This document shows, in pieces, positions 10,641 to 22,152 of a stretch of 64,000 nt of DNA. Position numbers and translations under genes: made by a program. The stretch lies in the NCBI GenBank assembly GCA_020310875.1, contig CM035407.1:223640545-223704544 (forward strand). Direction: 5' to 3'. This DNA comes from Ceratopteris richardii (taxonomy: Eukaryota; Streptophyta; Polypodiopsida; Polypodiales; Pteridaceae). The notes below the pieces were generated by a model. That model saw nothing but the letters and a program-made list of their open reading frames with translations, had not been told where the DNA came from and ran no database searches. Numbering within the stretch: position 1 is the stretch's first letter; the number at the start of each line of letters is the position of its first letter.

Positions 10641-11179
10641 TTCTCTTTTCCACTTGAGCTTCTCTTGTTCCATATCTTCATGGGGGCATTTCTCCATAGA
10701 TTCAGATAGGGTAGAGTCTGTAGATTGACAAACAAAGTTGATCTCCACCACTAGAAGCCAATGAGCTTTGTGTTCATAGGTCCCCAACACTTTTGGCATT
10801 GTTATTGGGGTCCATGCTGCTACTCGAAGCCTCTATTGGTGGTTGAAGCCTAGGAGAAGGTGGTAAGGGCCTTATTGAAGGTGTTTGTGAGCAGTTTGCT
10901 GGATTTTTGAAGTGTTTTTGTGCAAAAAATAGTTTTGACACTTCATCATCTTCACTTTAGAGAGTGGGTACAATAGAGAAAGTATGTGTATGTAACAAGC
11001 ATAGAGATCATTCAACACAAGAAACCCCATATAGGTTCTTCATTTTTCATGCTTATAGTTCACCATTATCAGATAACACAAGGAAAAGGAACAACCTTTT
11101 GAATTGAGACCTTAAGGTCGGAAAAAGGATGCACATGTGGGAGACATTTCATATGGAAAGAGCTATTGACAGGGAGAAA

Positions 11180-11708
11180 GTGTTATCGAGTGGTTGAGCG
11201 AAAAGGCAAACCTCATTTCATGGTCATCCAAGAAGCAACCCACTATTGCTCTTTCATCTAGTGAAGCTAAATATAGAGGTTTGGCAAATGCAACAGAGGA
11301 TGCCATGTGGATTAAGACTTTATACACCGATTTGGGTGTAAAGTCTTCTACTCCTCATATCTTTGGGGACAATCTAAGCTCTCTTCACCTTGCGAAAAAT
11401 CCAATTTATCATGATAGGACCAAAAACATTGAGGTCCATTATCATTATGTTGAGGAAAACATTTCAAAAATTCATCTCCGAAAGCAACCCGATGTTCCAT
11501 GCAAGAAGCATGCACATAGAGGTTCATTACCATTTTAATAGAGAGAAGGTATTAGCCAAGAGGTGGACATCAAATACAACAACACCAAGGCACAGATGGA
11601 AGACATTATGATAAACTTCAAGGAAGCAAGCAAACTAGAAAAATTAAAAGGCAGCCTCAACATGAAGGAGATCAATGGAGACTAGCCTAGTTCATGTTTA
11701 GGGGGAGT
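11180..11708 (+). pseudogene. Ty1/copia relic: end of RNase H and polypurine tract
   Basis: The frame from 11194 encodes the C-terminal end of a copia RNase H: ISWSSKKQPTIALSSSEAKY, ANATEDAMWIKTLYTDLG and KNIEVHYHYVEE. These match the usual copia motifs ([28 protein letters not shown]) seen in the intact copia element at 34890-38288. After about 11460 the frame is disrupted, and a second copy of the HIEVHYHF motif appears in another frame (about 11515-11540), so a short segment was duplicated. A purine run at 11701-11708 (AGGGGGAG) is followed by TGTTAGGATTC, a likely 3' LTR start. Everything upstream of RNase H is missing. Confidence 0.8.
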
Positions 11709-12480
<772 letters not shown>

Positions 12481-12511
12481 CTTCAGCTCTCCAAGTGATG
12501 AAAGGGTGATC

Positions 12512-12529
12512 TCCCCAGCAACGGTGCAA
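12512..12529 (-). promoter_or_regulatory. Degenerate primer-binding-site-like sequence
   Basis: On the minus strand this matches the tRNA-Asp-type primer site of B and E at 15 of 18 bases. It lies 5 bases from a TGTTGAGG that would be an LTR edge, the same arrangement as in E (8 bases) and B (7 bases). It suggests that a minus-strand internal region once extended to the left from here. Confidence 0.5.
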
Positions 12530-12534
12530 AATAA

Positions 12535-13797
12535 TGTTGAGGTTGTAGTAGTACTCCCAAGACCCTCACCACCTTGCATGGAAGCAAGAAGGAAGGCTCA
12601 AGATAGACTCTCCTCTCATCCAACCCAACCTCCAACATGATCAAGCCATTGGCCATCAGCCCCATGCTATGCCACATGCTTGATAACACGGAGAGAAGGG
12701 TGTCAAGGATCCTTGTCCATGTGCAAACTACAAGTAATGCAACTACTCTACTCACACAAAGGAGAGACATGCATGGGCACACACACACCTCACTCTCTCA
12801 CACTCACAAGACAAGATACAAAAATGTACAAAGCCTATGAGTAAAAGAGAGTATTCTTCCATTCAAAAGATATACACATGAGACCACGTTGAACCAAGAG
12901 CTCTCCCTCTTTACAAAAATGAGGCTCTCTATATATAGGTTGTGTTTCTAAGTCAAGAAGACTTAAGGACTTGTGCCAAAGAGAATAAATCTCATTAGCC
13001 ACACAAGTGCGTATAGTGGGGAATTGACACACGCTCATTTGTCAATCCAATGAAACGACCTAACCAAATGTATGAGAACATGTGCCCACGTGATGGAAAA
13101 TGAAGTGGTTCAGCTTATATGTGTGAGAAAAGACTAATCCACCTCTCTAACTTACTGAAATACTGGAAGTGTTTGCCGCAATACCACTTATAGGAGTTTT
13201 CACTAAATCGAGGATTTCTCCCAACTCTGAACTGCGAATATGGCCAATAGCGGGTTCCTTTCGAAGCTCTTGACGCGACGCATCTATTGGAGGCACCTTC
13301 ACTCGATTTTGACAACTATGCTTCAAGTTATGACCAAAACAGTGAATGGCGGGAAACACCCACACTCACTCCACAACTTCTACTAGCTCACACACACACT
13401 ATAGTAGCTCAAAAACAGTGGGGAGGGGTAGACAACAGTCCTACACAATCATTCCAAGCATTACACACACATAGAAGATCAAAGAGAAGATGAAAATCTA
13501 CAAGAAAGAAGCAATTTCGAAAATCAGGAACTCTCCTCCTTCACAATGGCAAAAAGTCTCTACAAAGAGTCACAAAGTGACTTATATACATGTGCCCTAA
13601 AATTGTTCCTTTCACACAAGAGATCGGCACTTTATTGCTAAAAAGTGAATTTCCTACTAATTTACAAGGAATATATTACAATAAGTTGGGATTATGCATC
13701 TAGAGGACTCCTCTAGTGCATTTACATTGCTTGAGGGAATTTCCTAAGACTTTGAAGATTTTGGGGCTCCTCTTTTGTCCCTCTTTACTCTGCAACA
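12535..13797 (-). repeat. LTR-like block; its right edge is the 3' LTR start of element D
   Basis: On the minus strand the block starts TGTTGCAGAG next to a polypurine tract (13798-13812) and ends CCTCAACA next to a primer-site-like sequence. TATA-like motifs in minus orientation occur near 12925-12935 and 13588-13596. It may be one 1.26-kb LTR or two shorter ones fused. The 5' LTR of D is outside the window, so length and identity cannot be confirmed. Confidence 0.45.
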
Positions 13798-13812
13798 CTC
13801 TCCCCCTCTTTG
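13798..13812 (-). promoter_or_regulatory. Element D polypurine tract
   Basis: The minus strand reads CAAAGAGGGGGAGAG followed by TGTTGCAGAG, the usual arrangement of polypurine tract and 3' LTR start. Confidence 0.7.
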
Positions 13813-14385
13813 TCTCTTTTGTCCCTAGACAGGCTTTTGCTTCTCGTTTGTAGCTCTTCTAAGAGTTCTGAATACATGCACCCAGTGGTCGAAGTAGCAA
13901 CAAGGACTGTCAGACAATTGGTTATCTTATCCGAGGTATGTCCTTTGCTTCTGTTTTCCCCTTGGTATTCCGTACATCACAAATCTAGGTTGCTGTATTC
14001 AGTTGGGTTGCCACACACGCCACCAGTGACTAAGAATGTGTTGTTCTTAGTCACCTGCTTCAACTTTTCAGCCTCTCCCCTTTCTAACTTTTGGTCTTCT
14101 GATATGTCTTTGTCTTCACACATCTGACCCTATTGTATTGCTTGGAGTCTGTTTACTTTTTTCCACTGCACGCTATCAGCGGGAGGATTATTACATGCCA
14201 GTATCTTCTTGCACTTCTTCATGGATACTTCCTGGCCCTAGTCCATCATTCCCATGAAATGTCCTGGTTCTTGATATTCTTTAATTCCATTCCTCAGGAC
14301 CTAGATGTTTGGCATTGTTGCCTGATGCGTGCCCCTGCGGGGCTTTGGGCAGAGGGTGGTTCTTTTGCTTTATTATCTTCCTTCT
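13813..14385 (-). other. Element D sequence between aORF2 and the polypurine tract, no gene seen
   Basis: On the minus strand this lies between the last open frame of D and its polypurine tract. In A, B and E the aORF2 frame reaches the tract itself, so D has a longer 3' untranslated segment or a decayed end. Nothing else is recognised. Confidence 0.5.
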
Positions 14386-17043
14386 TTATTGAGCAATTTT
14401 GTTCTTTGACTTTCTTCTTCTTCTCTTCTTGCTTGATTCCCCTTCCACACGTCCCTCCTCTTGAACTCTGTCGTCCTCGAGAGGCTTTTTGTGGCAACGT
14501 GAGTACGTTTGAATGGTGGTTTGCTCTCTTTGATTAAACAGGTTGGCGTGACATATCATAAATTCTTTCCACTGAGTTGACTTCACTCCATCCTCTAGTG
14601 CTTTTTGATGGTCCACAAAGAAACTTGTTTCGTAAGCCACCAGTCTTGCGTTAAGATTCGAAGTCATCTTTACAAAAATTTCTGAATCAATTTCGAAGAA
14701 GCCAGTGAAAAATGCTTCTTCAAATGTTTTCATATATGTGCTCGGCAAAAACATAAGTCTTGAATAGTATGCCATGAGTGTTAATCGGCTTGGAATGGTG
14801 GAAAGATAAAAAATGAGCGCTTTGGATCCTTGTGTAATGCCGATGAAGTTCAAAAATGTATATTTGGCATGTTGGAAGCCTTTAATTACTGTCAGGAGCA
14901 TGCTGAAAATCTTATTCGTCATTTTGACAGCCAAATCCGGAACAATCGCATACCTTGCAATCCAAAATTCCATGGTTTTCACCATGTACTCTTCCGTTGG
15001 TAGGTAATTATGTGGTGGGCTGGGTAACAGCGGATAATTCAGCCATCGATTATTTATGCTACCCTGGCGCTGTCCTACCCAAAATTACAACCAGGAGTGT
15101 CTGCGGGGTACTGGACAAAAAGATGGGTTTACCTGAAGCACATATGGCGATGCCTCCCATTGTACCCGTAGTGTAGGATTCTTTTCCAAAATTTTCCGCC
15201 TCCATATAGGATCAACCTTTTCGAATTCTTCTTGAGTATAATTGAATGTATCTGTGCTGAATTAGAGGTTGGCGTCAAGAACCTTATTTTTCATTGTCTT
15301 TATATATTGCCGTGTTTGCTCTTTCAGGAGGCCATATGGTACATTAAAAGGCTTTAATACTTGTTCCAAATTTTTGCTCTCAATTTTAGCTTCCTTCATG
15401 ACCTGGATTATTTGATCTTCAAATTCAACAGTAAGCTTCCTTCATGACTTGGATTATTTGATCTTCATGACCTTGATTATTTGACCTAGGGACACTAGTA
15501 GTGCCCTCTCATGTCGGTTCAGTTCTGCAATATCTGGATTTTTTTGTTCAAATTGGATCTCCGTGTCCTCCCTTATCAGTGAATGATGTAAGGGGGGAGA
15601 GAGAGGACGTACCTCAATCTCCTCAGTAGCCGCTGTGGATTTTGGAACTACTGGTGTCCCCTCATTTGACTTCTACTCTAGGCGCTCTTATAGCTGCTTT
15701 ATCATCTCATCCTTTTGCTTGATTTCTTCATTGGCCTTAGCAATTGTTTCCTTGTTCTTGAGAATTTCTTCAGCTACTATAGCAAGGTGTTCAGTGTCTT
15801 CTTTACATTGTGCCATATACCTATTCTCCGCTTTTTTCCACTTTGTCCTTAGAGCTGCGGTATCATCCATGTATCTCTTTTCCCATTTGGCAATGGTTGC
15901 CTGTTCCCGCTTGAGCTGATCGTCATACTTAGCTATCTTTTCTTCCAAATCTTTGATGTCTATTTCTGGCCTTTCTTGAACTTCAATAGGCTGATCACTC
16001 AAAAGAGCTATCATTAGCTCCTTGTTTCTGTTCCTTCGGTTTTTTGCCTCCTCCATATATACCTTTATTTGCGATTCTAATATCTTACTTCTTGCATCCA
16101 TCCTAGTCTTCTCAACCTCGCTAGCTTCATATTTTTTTTGTAGTTCCTGTAGTTGTTCTTTTAATTTGGCATTGTCCATCTCTAAAGTTTTGCACTGCTT
16201 CTTGGCTTCTTGAGCTTCACTTTCTTTATGTGTAATTTTCTCTCTCGCTAGCTTTAAATCTGCTGAAAGGTTCTTACCCATTTCTTGAAGTGCATGCTTG
16301 GCCTGCATTGCTTGATCATAGTCCTCATCAGCCTCAAGCATTAATTGTTGCATATCCATTGCGGTTCGGATCATGTCTTGCACTACTGGCTTGAGCTGAG
16401 CGATGTCGACATTTAACCATGTTCTTGGTATGCTTGGAGCTCCTCCGGTTTGTAAATCTTTTCCGTGCTCCACATGGATAGTTTTGTTATGTGGTTGTCT
16501 GATTTGAAGTTGAATTGTCGGTTCTTTTTGTTCTTCTTCAAGGTCAATAGTTTTCGTGGGACTCCCTTGAAATGTGACATCCATGGGGGAGGGTTCTGCC
16601 ACAACCCTTATCGGAGTGAAGGGTTCTGAGTCTTCAACTGTAGCTTCTTTAGGTTCTTCCTTTGGATTCTTGATTGGCACCTCTCCTGTGAGCGTTGTCT
16701 CCTTGATTTGAATTTTGGAAGTCTCATTGATTCTAATGACATGTGTCCCTTCTTGGTTTGCCTCCTTGCCTGCATTGTCTTGATCGGGGTGGATAGTGTT
16801 GTCATTCATCTTCGTGTCCTCTTCGGTTTCATTGTAGTTTACTGCATTAAGTTCCTCCCATTGTCCACCATCCTTGGATTCACTTTGAATATCCACATTT
16901 AATAAGGATGTGTCGGGCTCTTCTTGGGCATCCAAAGATGAGCTTGAATTATCCAACCCTAATTCTCTGTATCGATGTACTTTGGTGAGCTTATTTTTTG
17001 CATCCATATCTTGGTGGGCCTGCTGGTAATGGTTCCCTTGCAC
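14386..17043 (-). pseudogene. Element D accessory gene aORF2: coiled coil and conserved C-terminal domain, broken
   Basis: Function unknown. The first part (17043-15688, 451 codons) is open: a polar, acidic N-terminus and then a long coiled coil (about 16350-15690, dense in K, E, L and Q). It lacks the proline runs of A and E. The second part is interrupted by stops, with an open stretch at 14985-14386. It keeps the family motifs: NPSFCP and RRHSW (about 15080-15110), RWLNYP, IGITQGSKAL, LPSTYMKTFEEAFFTGFFE and DSEIF, which align with NPCYCP, RRRSW, WVNYP, FSQGNKDL, LPACFKQTFEEIFSTGFWE and HSEIF of A. The C-terminus is very basic (KKRRRRKSKNK). Conservation of this domain at such divergence suggests past selection. 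Confidence 0.7.
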
Positions 17044-17059
17044 TGGTAGATTAATTTTC

Positions 17060-18085
17060 CATTCTGTATATTGGTGTGTATCTTCCAGGGCTTTAGTTAA
17101 TTCTTCTTCTGTAATAGGTCTTTGCTCTTCAATCCTGGTCTTTGGGAGTATGTGTGTCCTTTTCGTGGCTGAAATTTCTTCTTCTACTTGCGCTTTACCT
17201 CCCTTAATCTCTTTGTACCTCTCATTTTAGGTTGAGAGCTAGTTTTTGCCTCCTCAACAATCTTGACTCTTCTTTTCTTTCTTGGTACTGTCGCGACTTT
17301 GACATACTTAGCCATGGCTGCTGATGACGGCATTTCCTGGAGGTGCTCTCTAATGCCTAAAGCTGATAGATCAAAATGGTCAGAGCTACACTGCCGTTTA
17401 GGAACTTCTTGTTATTCCATTGCTTCTTCGCCTCAAATAGCCGTTCTTGTATGTATGGAGTCAGATTAATTTGATTGCCAATCTGTTTGATAGCATGTGA
17501 GAGTAGTTAAACAATTATCTTCTGAGGGGCGGTGTATTGATGCATGTTTGGAAAGCAGAAGTGCTGATGAATGAGTCTGACTTGCTCTTCTATGTCAACT
17601 CTATTGATGTCAGTGAATGTTCTGGTCTTTGCCCCTCGACTTTCTTCCTTCAAGTCAGTGATTCCGTCCTTCTCCCATCCGAAAGCTTATTTAATCAAGT
17701 CATGTGTAAATTGAATGACTACCCATTCACCTACTCCATCCATGACTCTAGCCTCTGGCACCAATTGTAGTGCTGGTTGTAATGTATTCATGACTTATGT
17801 GCACCTTTGAAAGTCGGGCTTGTAAATTGGCAGTTCAAAGTATTTGTGGATACCCGCTTTCTTCATGATGTCAATTGTAGACAAAAGCTCATGCACCACT
17901 TTAAAATCTTGGGGCATTATAGGGAACTTATGATCCGTGTCCATTATTTTGATGGTCACTAGGAAGAGATACTCCCCAGCCGGTTGATCTTCTCTAAACC
18001 AATGTCCCTTTGCTTTGGTTACACTTTGTAGAGGAAATTCCAATACTTCCTCCTGAATCATTGCTTCAGAATCTTCAGAAGCCAT
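17060..18085 (-). pseudogene. Element D accessory gene aORF1, decayed
   Basis: Function unknown. ATG 18085 (MASEDSEAM) is chosen because a TGCAG splice-acceptor-like sequence directly precedes it and because the homologues begin with a similar acidic or polar stretch. Shared blocks: KGHWFRE against SHWFGE, MKKAGIHKYFELPIYKPDF against WEKAGLDAYFSARLPKPDF, HQHFCFP against MQHFAFP, and KKQWNNKKFLNG against HKRWPQKQVLDG. Several in-frame stops interrupt it below 17795. The homology shows that the gene was present before D and the A/E family diverged. Confidence 0.65.
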
Positions 18086-18087
18086 CT
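18086..18087 (-). promoter_or_regulatory. Candidate 3' splice site before aORF1 of element D
   Basis: On the minus strand, TTTTCATTACAAGTGCAG ends exactly at the aORF1 start codon. It fits a plant acceptor (U-rich tract, then GCAG). It would allow a spliced subgenomic mRNA for aORF1. No donor was identified. Confidence 0.35.
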
Positions 18088-18306
18088 GCACTTGTAATGA
18101 AAAGTGCATTAGCTTCAATAGAAAATATAGCAATTGTGCGGTGCATTGCAGTGACATGTTGTCGTTTCGTCACTCCGTTTCCCTTGCTTTTATAAGTGAG
18201 ATCTCTTACCACATATTTTCATTTCTTTTCTGAAAGAAAACAAGTATTAGTATAGCCGAAGCATTTATTTATTTACATAGTAGGTCCATTCCTAAGGAAG
18301 TTGAAG

Positions 18307-19914
18307 CTATGACCTATTCCCCCTTGCAGAATGTGCACCACTAATTTTATTATCTTCATTAGGTGCCGAATCTGTGGCCTTGTAATATGGCCCTATTATG
18401 CATACTTTAGGTGCATTCGATACTTCATGAGTGCAATTGGAATCTTCGACGTTCTTGTGGTCCATTCCTTGCAGTTGCATTGGTTTCCAAATCCAGTTTG
18501 TGTTCGAGTTGATGGGCCGTGTCTTTTCCTTGGTTCCTCGAGCTGCATGCTTTTCTTTTGTTTCTTCTATTGTCCTAGTGCTAGAGGTTTTTCTCTTCAT
18601 GTTTCTCTGACGAGTCTATCTTGGCTTCGTTGTCCGAATGTCTCGATGTAATGTATCCTCTTGTTTGCTTATCTCTTGATTGGTTGCTTGTCTGACCTTC
18701 TTGGGAACCCATATCTATTGTCGTGCCTTCTAAGCTTCAATCAAAGGCTTAGGGAGCCATACTTGCAAGAGTCTTTTTGGTTCGGATTTCAGTGAAGCTG
18801 ACTTCTTGTCCTCCTTTTTCTCCTCATGAGTTGGTGTTGCGATCTCTGGTTTCTGCACTTGATCCTTGCGTACCCATTTGAATCTGACCTTTCCTGGATG
18901 TGAGTATTTGATTGTGGTTTTCCAAATTGTTGACCCTTCTACCGTGTGAAAAACTCTCAGAGTGTTGGTTTCCTTGGTGTCTGGCCGTTCACCAATTGAA
19001 TAGGATGAATTCGCTTCTTCCTTGGACATGTTAGGGTTTGAACTTTCTGCTTCTTCCACACTTGCTTCTGAGGGATTGGGGCTGTAATCATGTTCTAATA
19101 ACTCTTCCTTGAGGTCTTCTACACTCTTGATGTCTTCTGGTTTCTGTGAGGGCTTCTCCCCTAAGAGACTAAAAATTTCCTTGTGTCCTATCTTGGCTGA
19201 AATATAGCCTTGCACTAGGTGGATGCTTACTTCATTCTCAATGATCCAATCTTGTCCTAGGATCAAGTCTTCGATTAAGTCTTCATCTTTGCACACTAAG
19301 ACTTGTTGTTCCATGGAAGAATTTCCTAGGTGGAGGGATACATTAGTTTCTCCCATGCATTCTATGATTTGACCTTCGATACCTATCATTTGAGCTTTCG
19401 TGGGAGTCATAATCGTTTGAAGATCTCATATGAGCGTATTTCGTATGCAACTGAGTCCTGCTCTTGAGTCTATCAAGGCATCTATCAATTTGTAATCTGT
19501 CCTGCCAATCCCTAGGTTTAGATAAGGTTGTGACATGTAGACCTTAGTCGTGTCAGACTTATGGACTTGGTAATTAGCCATAGGGATAGGCTATTTTCCT
19601 TGGAGATACTGTTCGTCTCTTTGCCTAATCCACTCTTTCTATTTCTTAATACGCTCCAAGGCTTCTTGCCTTGCTTCTTCTCTAATCCGTTGTTCCTCTT
19701 TCTTCTTATTTTGTGCACCTATGAGACGTGCTAACATATGATCGGTCAATGGCTCCATGAATCGTTTTAATCTACATCCACTTATGTAGTTAGGAAGAAT
19801 ATCTCCATCCAATGTGGCTAGATTAACTGCTCCACTCGTCGAGATCCTGTTAATGATTAGAGGTCCATATCCGCGTTTTTGTAGCTTCTTTGCATGTTGT
19901 TTCAAGGTGTAGAC
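18307..19914 (-). pseudogene. pol: Element D pol, 3' piece: integrase C-terminal part, second protease-like domain, WVPK tail
   Basis: This continues the D pol frame on the far side of insertion B. 19905-19639 encodes the integrase C-terminal segment (KQHAKKLQKRGYGPLIINR, YISGCRLKRF). 19410-18730 encodes the retropepsin-like domain after integrase (IGIEGQIIECMGE, LVCKDEDL, LILGQDWI); the DSG motif itself falls in the disrupted stretch just upstream (about 19440-19480, read as DSRAGL). The tail carries RFKWVRKD, LQVWLPKP, a stop, and then IWVPKKVRQ and NWIWKPM down to about 18310. Several stops and frame changes make it non-functional. The same order in A, B and E shows that the layout is ancestral. 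Confidence 0.8.
19910..19914. repeat. Target site duplication of element B (left copy)
   Basis: TAGAC here and at 33028-33032 flank element B perfectly. With one copy removed, the D pol reading frame continues across the site. Confidence 0.95.
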
Positions 19915-20541
19915 TGTTGAAGCTCAAGATCAAGGACAAAGAATGGAAGTGCATCAAGGAGGTGGACACACAAGAAGAAGGAGCAAGTAGGGAGCTCCAA
20001 GAAGCACCTGTCAAATTTTCAGAAGAAATCCCTACAAAAATAGTGATTTTTATCACTAAAAACCATTGTAAATACCATTTTCCATTTTTGTAACTCCATT
20101 TTGTTCAAGCCGAGGAGTCCTCGAGCTTGAGGAGTATTAGAACTACCATCCTACCAATTTTCATGATTTTTAGACTCCGTTCGAGCCCCCAAATAAGCCC
20201 TGGAACCTATTTTTTAACTAGGCCGGACACTAGGTCTGGACAGGGCCAAAACTACTCAAAAAACTATAAAAAGGGCTGGAGAGCTCATTTTTGAGGTTAG
20301 CTTGTTGTAGATTTCAGTTTTGTAAGAGAGCTCTTTGGTAATCGAAGCTTTCCATTATTCCACTCTTTGCTCTTACCTTGTGCGCGTGTGTGTGTATGTG
20401 TGTGCATGCTTGTGTGCTTTCACTCACGCACTTGTGCCATCACTTGCTCGCGGTCTTCATACCGGTCCTCACGTCTCCACGGATTGACATTTATGAGGTG
20501 TATCTCCTCACGTTGGTACTCACCATTGTGCTAGAGTGACA
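19915..20541 (+). repeat. Element B 5' LTR (627 bp)
   Basis: It begins TGTTGAAGC and ends GCTAGAGTGACA. The TATA box is TATAAAAA at 20265-20272, followed by GGGCTGGAGAGCTC. The GT-rich run and the CTCACGCACTTG block are shared with A and E. Confidence 0.97.
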
Positions 20542-20548
20542 CCAAATT

Positions 20549-20566
20549 TGGCGCCGTTGCCGGGGA
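20549..20566 (+). promoter_or_regulatory. Element B primer binding site (tRNA-Asp type)
   Basis: TGGCGCCGTTGCCGGGGA lies 7 bases after the LTR. It is the complement of the plant tRNA-Asp 3' end as I recall it, a primer typical of Athila-type elements. Confidence 0.88.
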
Positions 20567-22152
20567 GAGAGCTTGGAGGATGAGCGTGTGACGGTAAGAC
20601 GTAGAGTAGCGACGTTGGAAGGTAAAAAAATCATCATTTTCAGTTCAGTTTCTGAATTTTCCTTCTTCTTCATCTTCATCATCATCACCATCTCCACCCG
20701 CCTTCATCTTCTCAGTTTTTTCCCATTTTTTAGAGTACATTCACCTTATTTTTACTTGTGGTTGTGAGCAAGAAGCTTAGAGAGGGTGCAGAACAGAGGC
20801 GCTGAAGAAGTAGTACCAAAAATAACAAAAAATCTGAGTGAATAGCCCCGAACAAGACGAACCTGCACCAAGTATCGTGGAAGCTACGCCAGAGATCGTG
20901 AGTGAGAAATCGGGCAAACTGGGGTTACACAGAGCAAGGGGAAGTGACTAAGAAGTTAGAGAGGCTCTCAAGGTGAGAAAACACACATTTAATCTATAAT
21001 TTCTCAGTAAACTAAGTTTGGAAAGGGAAACGATCTGCGTTAGGTATCGTTTGGTACTGACAGAGGTGAAAAGGAGTGATTTGAGGTGATACAGAGAGTG
21101 AGGAGAGAAGAGAGGAAAGAGTAGAGCATGTGTACAACCAAAACTTAGAAAAAAATCTTTCCCAAAACTTGTCTAAGGGTCAAGTATCGTTTTGTTCCCG
21201 CGGTCGAGTATCGCGATACTTAGCAAGTATCGTTTTACTCCTGTGGTCGAGTATCGCGATATTTCCCTTCTTGCGGTATCGATTGGTCCAGAGATCGTTT
21301 TGATCAGAGATCGCGATACTCACTAGCGATCGTGTATCGTCTGGATCAAAGATTGTGTATCGTTTGGCTTAAGTATCGTGTATCGCTTCTCAGAGATCGC
21401 GATACTTACCAACTATCGTGTATCGTTTTGATTCAGGTATCGTCGATCGTTTTGAGCCAAGTATCGAGTATCGTTGGTGCCAAAGATCGTTTGGTTCATA
21501 GATCGTGTATCGTTTGCATGAGAGATCGGTATCGTTTCGGTCGAAGATCGGGTATCGCTTAAGTCAGAGACCGTGTATCGTTTTCTTCCAAATATCGAGT
21601 ATCGTCTGGAGCTAAGTATCGTTTTGCCCGAGTATCGTGGACACCAAGTATCGCGATATTTCTCAACTATCGTGTATCGTGACAAGGTAAGTATCGTGTA
21701 TCGTCATACAGCGCTCGCGATACCTATCAAAGATCGTGTATCGTGGAGTTTGCTCACGATACTTGTTGAAGATCGTGTATCGCCTACTTCAGGTATCGTG
21801 ATACATACCAAGTATCGTGTATCGAGTTCCTCAAGTATCAAGTATCGTGTCCTACGAATGTCGTGTATCGCCTGATTTGGAGCATTTCCTGAGAGACCCT
21901 ATTTCCCTGTTTTAACCCCTAGAACCCTGAACTGGCATAACTTTCTCATACGAAATCCGTTTGCTGTGATTTTGGTTTTGTTGGAAAACTCGTGGGGAAT
22001 ACAACCAAAACATTGACTGGTTATGGTTAAATTAATACCAGGATTATTAGATAGGGTACTTTGAAGTTGACCCTCAGGAAAATTGGAAAACCAAGGTGTT
22101 CCAAAGGATTTTGAGCAATAGAAGAGAACTTTGGGACTAGAGACCAAGGCTT
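20567..22152 (+). other. Element B untranslated leader (1.6 kb)
   Basis: This long 5' leader lies between the primer site and the gag-pol ATG. Its centre is a dense repeat array (listed separately). The part nearest the ATG (about 21890-22150) matches the corresponding leader segment of E (about 55560-55690), including the CCCTGAACTG block. No long reading frame is convincing. Confidence 0.8.
21181..21870 (+). repeat. Leader repeat array of element B, (A/G)TATCG / GATCG motifs
   Basis: More than 30 imperfect copies of a short motif of the type AGTATCGTGTATCG, AGATCGTGTATCG and ATCGCGATAC are packed in about 690 bases with irregular spacers of 5-20 bases. Many pairs are dyad-symmetric (ATCGCGAT, CGATACTT with AAGTATCG). 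CpG is strongly enriched compared with the surrounding AT-rich DNA. Isolated copies occur upstream from about 20868. Confidence 0.9.

Larger units (their letters stand above)
9554..11160. other. No gene recognised; AT-rich unassigned DNA
   Basis: Reading frames here are short and look accidental. The stretch holds a (TA)n microsatellite and one short tandem repeat, listed separately. Nothing resembles a retrotransposon protein until about 11180. The interval after the LTR of A is presumably the DNA into which A inserted, but no target duplication can be tested. Confidence 0.6.

Noticed and set aside
10127-10799. Frames of 67-96 codons in the unassigned stretch
   Set aside because: They overlap on both strands, have low-complexity or Phe/Leu-rich composition and no recognisable motif.
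15635-18651. Plus-strand frames opposite the D accessory genes
   Set aside because: They are antisense shadows of the coiled-coil and acidic coding regions; the minus-strand frames have homologues in A and E.
21332-21875. Open frames within the B leader array on both strands
   Set aside because: They are products of the TATCG repeats; length and content follow the repeat, and the E leader has no matching frame.
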